Below are positions 59,973-64,000 of a DNA stretch of 64,000 nucleotides, in pieces. Within the stretch, counting starts at the first letter, position 1; every line of letters begins with the position of its first letter. The position numbers and the translations under genes are program-made. The stretch lies in assembly GCA_016223165.1 (NCBI GenBank), contig JACRPO010000018.1, positions 124,001 to 188,000 of the forward strand. Reading direction: 5' to 3'. The stretch comes from Burkholderiales bacterium. GTDB taxonomy: Bacteria; Pseudomonadota; Gammaproteobacteria; Burkholderiales; Burkholderiaceae_C. The notes below the pieces were generated by a model. It searched no databases and had not been told where the DNA came from. It was given only the letters and a program-made list of their open reading frames with translations.

Positions 59973-62147
59973 TCAGTGGCGTGACCGGCGCACGAGCGCG
60001 CCGATGTCGAGGATGAGCGCGACGCGGCCGTCGCCGAGGATGGTGGCGCCGGAGACGTCGGGCACCTTGCGGTAGTTGCTCTCGAGGTTCTTCACCACCA
60101 CCTGCTGCTGGCCGAGCAGCTCGTCGACGAGCAGCGCGACGCGGCCGCCTTCGGCCTCGACGACGACCATGATGTTGCTGACATGCTCGAAGTCGAAGCG
60201 CGGCACGCCGAAGACGCGCTCGAGGTCGATCACCGGCATGTACTCGTCGCGCACGTCGACGACGCGGCCGCTGCCGCCGATGGTCTTGATCATTCCCGGC
60301 TGCACCTGGAACGACTCGACGACGCTGGACAAGGGCAGGATGTAGCACTCCTCGCCCACGCCCACGCTCATGCCGTCCATGATGGCCAGCGTCAGCGGCA
60401 GGCGCACTCGCACCGTCATGCCGTAGCCCTCGGCGGAGTCGATCTCGACCGTGCCGCCGAGCGAGGTGATGTTCTTCTTCACCACGTCCATGCCGACGCC
60501 GCGGCCGGAGACGTCGGTCACCTGCTCGGCGGTGGAGAAGCCGGCGGCGAAGATGAGGCCGTAGACCTCCTGGTCGGTCATCGAGTCGGGGGCGTCGAGG
60601 CCGCGCTCGCGTGCCTTGGCCAGCAGCTTGGCGCGGTTGAGGCCGCGGCCGTCGTCGCGCACCTCGATGACGATGCTGCCGCCCTGGTGGCTGGCGACGA
60701 GCGTGACCGTGCCGTGCTCGGGCTTGCCGGCGGCGCGGCGCACGTCGGGCGTCTCGATGCCATGGTCGCAGCTGTTGCGCACCAGGTGCGTGAGCGGGTC
60801 GGTGATCTTCTCGACCAGGCCCTTGTCGAGTTCGGTGGCTTCGCCTACCTGCACGAGCTCGACCTTCTTGCCGAGCTTGCCGGCGAGGTCGCGCAGCATG
60901 CGCGGGAAGCGGCTGAAGACGACCGACATCGGGATCATGCGGATGCCCATCACGGCTTCCTGCAGGTCACGCGTGTTGCGCTCGAGGTCGGCGAGGCCGG
61001 CCGAGAGCTGCTGGTGCAGCGCCGTGTCGACGACCTTGCCGGTCTGCGCCAGCATGGCCTGCGTGATGACGAGCTCGCCGACCAGGTTGATGAGCTGGTC
61101 GACCTTCTCGACCGAGACGCGCAGCGTGCTGCCCTCGGCCGCGGCGGCGGGTTTGTCGACCTTGGCGACGGCGGCGCGGGCGCTCGGACCGGGTGCCGCG
61201 ACCACCTCGGGTGGCGTGTCGGGCGCCGCGGCGGCCGCACCGGGCGCGCCCGGTGCGTTGTCGAAGAAGCCGTAGCCCGGGTCGGCCGCCGTGTCGGCGG
61301 CGCTCGCGGGCTGGGCGTGCGCGGCCTCGGCCCTCGGCGCGCCGGGCGCGCCGGCGTGGAAGCCGTAGCCGGGGCCGGCCGGCGCCAGGCGCACCTGCTC
61401 GCGCGCGACGTGAAAGCCGAACAGGTCGACGAGATCGCTGTCCGAACTCTGCGTGACGACGCGGAAGCGCCGCAGCCCTTCCTCGGCACGGCCGCCGTCC
61501 AGCGGCTCGATGGTGCCGAGATCGGCGATCTCCTTGAACAGCGCGACGATGCTGTCGGCGGCGCTGGTGTCGGGCATCGGGCCGAGCGTGAGTTCGAGGG
61601 CGCGGCTGCCGTCGCCCGCGCTGCCTTCGGCGGCGGCATGGGTCGGGTCCGCGGCGGGTGCGGCGGATGCAGCGGATGTGGCCGGGACCGCGGCGCGCGG
61701 TCCGTTCGAAGGCGCCTTGCCGCCGACGAGCGTGCGGATGGTCGCGAGCAGCGCGCTCGTGTCGATGGCGGCGGCGCCGCTGCCCTGGTGGCGGGCCAGC
61801 ATCTCCCTCAGCGAGTCGCCCGAGGCGAGCAGCGCGTCGACCATCGCCGTCGTCGGCTGCAGCTCGTGCCGGCGCAGCTTGTCGAGCAGCGTCTCCATCT
61901 CGTGCGTGAGCTCGGCCACGTCGGCGAAGCCGAAGGTCGCCGCGCCGCCCTTGACGGAGTGGGCGCAGCGGAAGATCGCGTTCAGCTCCTCGTCGCCGGC
62001 GGCGCCCACGTCGAGCTCGAGCAGCATGCGCTCCATGGCCTCGAGGTTCTCGCCCGCTTCCTCGAAGAAGACCTGGTAGAACTGCGAAAGGTCGATGCCG
62101 GCGGAAAGGTGCGCGCCGCCACTGTGCGTGTCTGACGGATGGGCCAT
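59973..62147 (-). CDS. cheA: chemotaxis histidine kinase CheA
   Basis: The 724-residue kinase shows P1 HPt with phospho-acceptor His63 in FRCAHSVKGGAATFGF, a P2-like CheY-docking region (about 170-245), P3 dimerisation, P4 ATPase (LTHLVRNSCDHGIE, DDGRGLN, GRGVGMDVVKKNI) and P5 CheW-like domain at the C-terminus. Between P2 and P3 is a long Ala/Pro/Gly linker with two copies of a PGYGF...APGAP motif. It phosphorylates the adjacent CheY. Upstream 52 bp away is cheY; downstream follow the MCP genes. Confidence 0.96.
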   Translation of the reverse strand: MAHPSDTHSGGAHLSAGIDLSQFYQVFFEEAGENLEAMERMLLELDVGAAGDEELNAIFRCAHSVKGGAATFGFADVAELTHEMETLLDKLRRHELQPTTAMVDALLASGDSLREMLARHQGSGAAAIDTSALLATIRTLVGGKAPSNGPRAAVPATSAASAAPAADPTHAAAEGSAGDGSRALELTLGPMPDTSAADSIVALFKEIADLGTIEPLDGGRAEEGLRRFRVVTQSSDSDLVDLFGFHVAREQVRLAPAGPGYGFHAGAPGAPRAEAAHAQPASAADTAADPGYGFFDNAPGAPGAAAAAPDTPPEVVAAPGPSARAAVAKVDKPAAAAEGSTLRVSVEKVDQLINLVGELVITQAMLAQTGKVVDTALHQQLSAGLADLERNTRDLQEAVMGIRMIPMSVVFSRFPRMLRDLAGKLGKKVELVQVGEATELDKGLVEKITDPLTHLVRNSCDHGIETPDVRRAAGKPEHGTVTLVASHQGGSIVIEVRDDGRGLNRAKLLAKARERGLDAPDSMTDQEVYGLIFAAGFSTAEQVTDVSGRGVGMDVVKKNITSLGGTVEIDSAEGYGMTVRVRLPLTLAIMDGMSVGVGEECYILPLSSVVESFQVQPGMIKTIGGSGRVVDVRDEYMPVIDLERVFGVPRFDFEHVSNIMVVVEAEGGRVALLVDELLGQQQVVVKNLESNYRKVPDVSGATILGDGRVALILDIGALVRRSRH

Positions 62148-62199
62148 GGCTCTGGAGGCTCCTCGCTCTTTCTCTTGGGAATGCTCTGGTCGCCGCGCT

Positions 62200-62562
62200 T
62201 CAGCGGATGACCTTGCCGATGACCTCGATCAGCTTGACCGGGTCGAAAGGCTTGACGAGCCAGCCGGTGGCGCCGGCGGCGCGGCCGGCCTGCTTCATCT
62301 GGTCGCTGCTCTCGGTGGTGAGGATGAGGATCGGCGTCGCCTTGAACTTGGGGTGCTCGCGCAGCTTCTTCGTCAGGCTGATGCCGTCCATGCGCGGCAT
62401 GTTCTGGTCGGTGAGCACGAGGCTGAAGTCGCGCGAGCCGGCCTTCTCGAAGGCGTCCTGCCCGTCCACCGCCTCGACGACGTTGAAGCCGGCGTTCTTG
62501 AGCGTGAACGACACCATCTGGCGCATCGAGGCGCTGTCGTCGACGGCAAGGATGGAATGCAT
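62200..62562 (-). CDS. cheY: chemotaxis response regulator CheY
   Basis: The 120-residue single receiver domain has acidic pocket ILAVDDSASMR, phospho-acceptor Asp in LVLTDQNMPRMDG, Thr in LILTTESS and Lys in GWLVKPFDP. It carries the signal from CheA to the flagellar motor or another output. The start at 62562 gives the compact CheY length. It lies between a CheZ-like gene and cheA on the same strand. Confidence 0.95.
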   Translation of the reverse strand: MHSILAVDDSASMRQMVSFTLKNAGFNVVEAVDGQDAFEKAGSRDFSLVLTDQNMPRMDGISLTKKLREHPKFKATPILILTTESSDQMKQAGRAAGATGWLVKPFDPVKLIEVIGKVIR

Positions 62563-62648
62563 GGGGTTCTCCGTGAGCAGGCGTGGGCCGTGAGGGATCG
62601 GTGATTGGGGGCGGCGCGGTCGGGCGGCGGGGCGGGGTGTGGCGTGGC

Positions 62649-63110
62649 TCAGAAGAGCTCGACGGAGCCGGCGTCCATCTCGTCCTGCGTGACCGGGTTC
62701 GGCCTGAGCGGCATGTCCTCGACGACGGCGGCGCCGTCCTCGTCGGCGCCGAGCGCGTCGCTGGCGATGCGGTCGGCGCAGCCGCGCAGGCGGCGCGTCG
62801 TGTGCGCGATGAGCTGGCTGGCCATGTCCTGGAACTGCATCGCGGTGATCGCGCCGGCCAGGTGCGTGAGCGCCTGGCTCAGCTCGTCGTGGCTGAGATG
62901 CGGGTGCTCGGTCAGGATGTCCTGCACGCGTTTCATCTCGCTGCTGGCGCCGTGGAAGTGGGCGAGCAGCGAGTCGCCGGCGTCGGCGAGCAGGCGTTGC
63001 AGGCGATCGAGGTCGTTGCTGACCACGAGCAGGTGGTCCTGCAGGTCGGCGGCCTGCATCAGGGGCAGGCCGCCGGCCGGGGGGGCTGCGGTAGGGTCGT
63101 TGGCGAGCAT
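62649..63110 (-). CDS. cheZ: CheZ-like phosphatase
   Basis: The 153-residue helical protein is directly upstream of cheY. It contains ITAMQFQDMASQLIAHTTRR, matching the CheZ active-site helix with its Asp and Gln spaced three residues apart (QD-x3-Q), preceded by a long helix typical of the CheZ hairpin. The C-terminal QDEMDAGSVELF could be the CheY-binding tail. It is shorter than E. coli CheZ (214), lacking the outer part of the hairpin, so the call is probable rather than certain. The start at 63110 is the first Met before the helical region. Confidence 0.72.
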   Translation of the reverse strand: MLANDPTAAPPAGGLPLMQAADLQDHLLVVSNDLDRLQRLLADAGDSLLAHFHGASSEMKRVQDILTEHPHLSHDELSQALTHLAGAITAMQFQDMASQLIAHTTRRLRGCADRIASDALGADEDGAAVVEDMPLRPNPVTQDEMDAGSVELF

Positions 63111-63311
63111 CGGGCGCGTGGCGCGGGGCCGTGTTGGGATGTTCTTGGGCTTCCGGTGGCGCGCCGCTGGCAGCGGCGAGAGCACCGAACGTCCAGCCAT
63201 TTTCGGCAGGGGGGTGCCGGACATTGAGCGGAACTTGGCCGCCAAGACCGCCCATTTCGCGGCTTGAGGGCGGGTTGGCCGCGAACGATGCGCGATGACG
63301 GCCGCGTTCCT

Positions 63312-63347
63312 TGTCGCGATCCCTGTCGCGATCCCCGTCACGATCCC
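63312..63347. repeat. 12-bp tandem repeat (three copies), intergenic
   Basis: Two perfect copies of TGTCGCGATCCC and a third with two changes lie in the 299-bp region between the divergent cheZ-like and receiver/kinase genes. No other feature was recognised in that region. Confidence 0.9.
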
Positions 63348-63409
63348 GTTCGTTCTTCGCCCCATCGACCGCCGCGCCGGCCGGGGCCGCCTTTGTCATA
63401 CTGGCCGCC

Positions 63410-64000
63410 ATGCCCGGCACGTCCGCCCCTGCCGCCCCTGCTGCCCGCCAGGCACTGCCCTGCCGCCTGCTGCACCTGGAGGACTCGGAGCTCGACCACT
63501 CGCTCGCCCTGGCCTACCTCGACCGCGCCGGCCTGCGTGTCGAAGCGGTGCGGGTCGAGAGCCGTGACGAATTCACGCGCGCGCTCGACGAGCCCTGGGA
63601 CGTGGTGCTGTCGGACTACAACCTGCCGGGCTACTCGGGCCTGCAGGCGCTGGCCGACCTGCGCGAGCGTGGCCTCGACCTGCCCTTCATCCTCGTCTCG
63701 GGGATGATCGGCGAGGACACCGCGGTCGAGGCGATGCGCAACGGCGCCAGCGACTACCTGCTGAAGAACAACCTGGCGCGCCTGGCACCCGCGGTGGAGC
63801 ACGCGATGGCCGCCGGCGAGGCGCGGCGCGCCCGTGCCGAGGCCGACCGGCAGCTCGCCGCCTCGCGCAAGCGCCTGTCCGAACTGGCGCAGCACCTGCA
63901 GACGAGCGTCGAGACCGAGCGGCACGCCATCGCGCGCGAGATCCACGACGATGTCGGCGGCTCGCTGGCGGCGCTGCGCTTCGAGCTCGACTGGGTGCGC
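63410..64000 (+). CDS. receiver domain fused to HisKA_3-type kinase (partial, C-terminus outside window)
   Basis: The frame is open from ATG 63410 to the window end (197 codons). Residues about 17-140 are a receiver domain: CRLLHLEDSELDHSL, phospho-acceptor Asp in VVLSDYNLPGYSGL, then LVSGMIGEDTAVEAMRNGASDYLLKNN. A coiled region leads to a HisKA_3 motif with the phospho-accepting His in EIHDDVGGSLAALRFELDW, of the NarX/DesK type. A HATPase domain is expected beyond 64000. It is divergent from the chemotaxis operon and may act with it or be independent. Confidence 0.87.
   Translation, partial: MPGTSAPAAPAARQALPCRLLHLEDSELDHSLALAYLDRAGLRVEAVRVESRDEFTRALDEPWDVVLSDYNLPGYSGLQALADLRERGLDLPFILVSGMIGEDTAVEAMRNGASDYLLKNNLARLAPAVEHAMAAGEARRARAEADRQLAASRKRLSELAQHLQTSVETERHAIAREIHDDVGGSLAALRFELDWVR

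Noticed and set aside
63312..63347. CRISPR-like direct repeats
   Set aside because: The copies are only 12 bp and have no spacers; no cas genes are in the window.

Overview
The window is very GC-rich DNA with closely packed genes and no RNA genes. It looks like a betaproteobacterium of the order Burkholderiales. The evidence is four Bug/TctC-type solute receptors without matching membrane subunits, DUF4148 and DUF2917 proteins, many LysR regulators and a LigAB-type aromatic dioxygenase. Genus is not determinable by eye; a pectin-degrading Roseateles/Rubrivivax-like organism would fit (inference).

Layout. (1) 1-5 kb holds housekeeping and unassigned genes: a truncated Slt-type lytic transglycosylase, a LysR regulator divergent from a DUF2917 protein, a TfoX-N protein, 5-formyl-THF cyclo-ligase and an MFS transporter. 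(2) 5-14 kb is an aromatic-acid block on the minus strand: ligA, ligB, three Bug receptors, an aldehyde dehydrogenase and paaZ, with a divergent LysR gene. (3) 14.2-14.7 kb is a complex intergenic inverted repeat whose relative recurs at 49.9 kb. (4) 14.7-24.6 kb holds a YdiJ-like FAD/Fe-S dehydrogenase, a DUF4148 protein, a serine-glyoxylate-type aminotransferase with a Bug receptor, and a large hybrid sensor kinase with two periplasmic solute-binding domains.

(5) 24.6-49.8 kb is the highlight: about 25 kb devoted to pectin and uronate use. A minus-strand operon carries uronate dehydrogenase, a TRAP transporter, a 2-hydroxyacid dehydrogenase and an SMP-30 lactonase. It is divergent from a secreted PL1 pectate lyase. 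A second minus-strand unit carries kdgF, a TonB-dependent receptor and a CE12 acetylesterase lipoprotein. Divergent from that runs a long plus-strand operon: kduI, kduD, togMNAB, ogl, pectinesterase, a second PL1 lyase, kdgR, gudD and an HpaI-type aldolase. Together these would deacetylate, demethylate and cut pectin outside the cell, import oligomers (TonB receptor, then TogMNAB) and monomers (TRAP), cleave dimers with Ogl, linearise with KdgF and convert by KduI/KduD to 2-keto-3-deoxygluconate. In parallel, uronates can be oxidised by Udh to aldarates for GudD and the aldolase. Palindromes resembling KdgR boxes lie in both divergent promoter regions.

(6) 50-54 kb holds a DODA-type dioxygenase and a large FtsX/YbbP-type permease. 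(7) 53.9-63.1 kb is a chemotaxis operon on the minus strand: cheZ-like, cheY, cheA, two MCPs, cheW, a secreted single-Cache protein and a third MCP. cheR and cheB are absent. (8) The window ends inside a plus-strand receiver/HisKA_3 protein.

A recurring oddity is short tandem DNA repeats with unit lengths of 6, 9, 12, 18 or 24 bp inside coding regions. They keep frame and lengthen linkers, loops or termini of otherwise conserved proteins.
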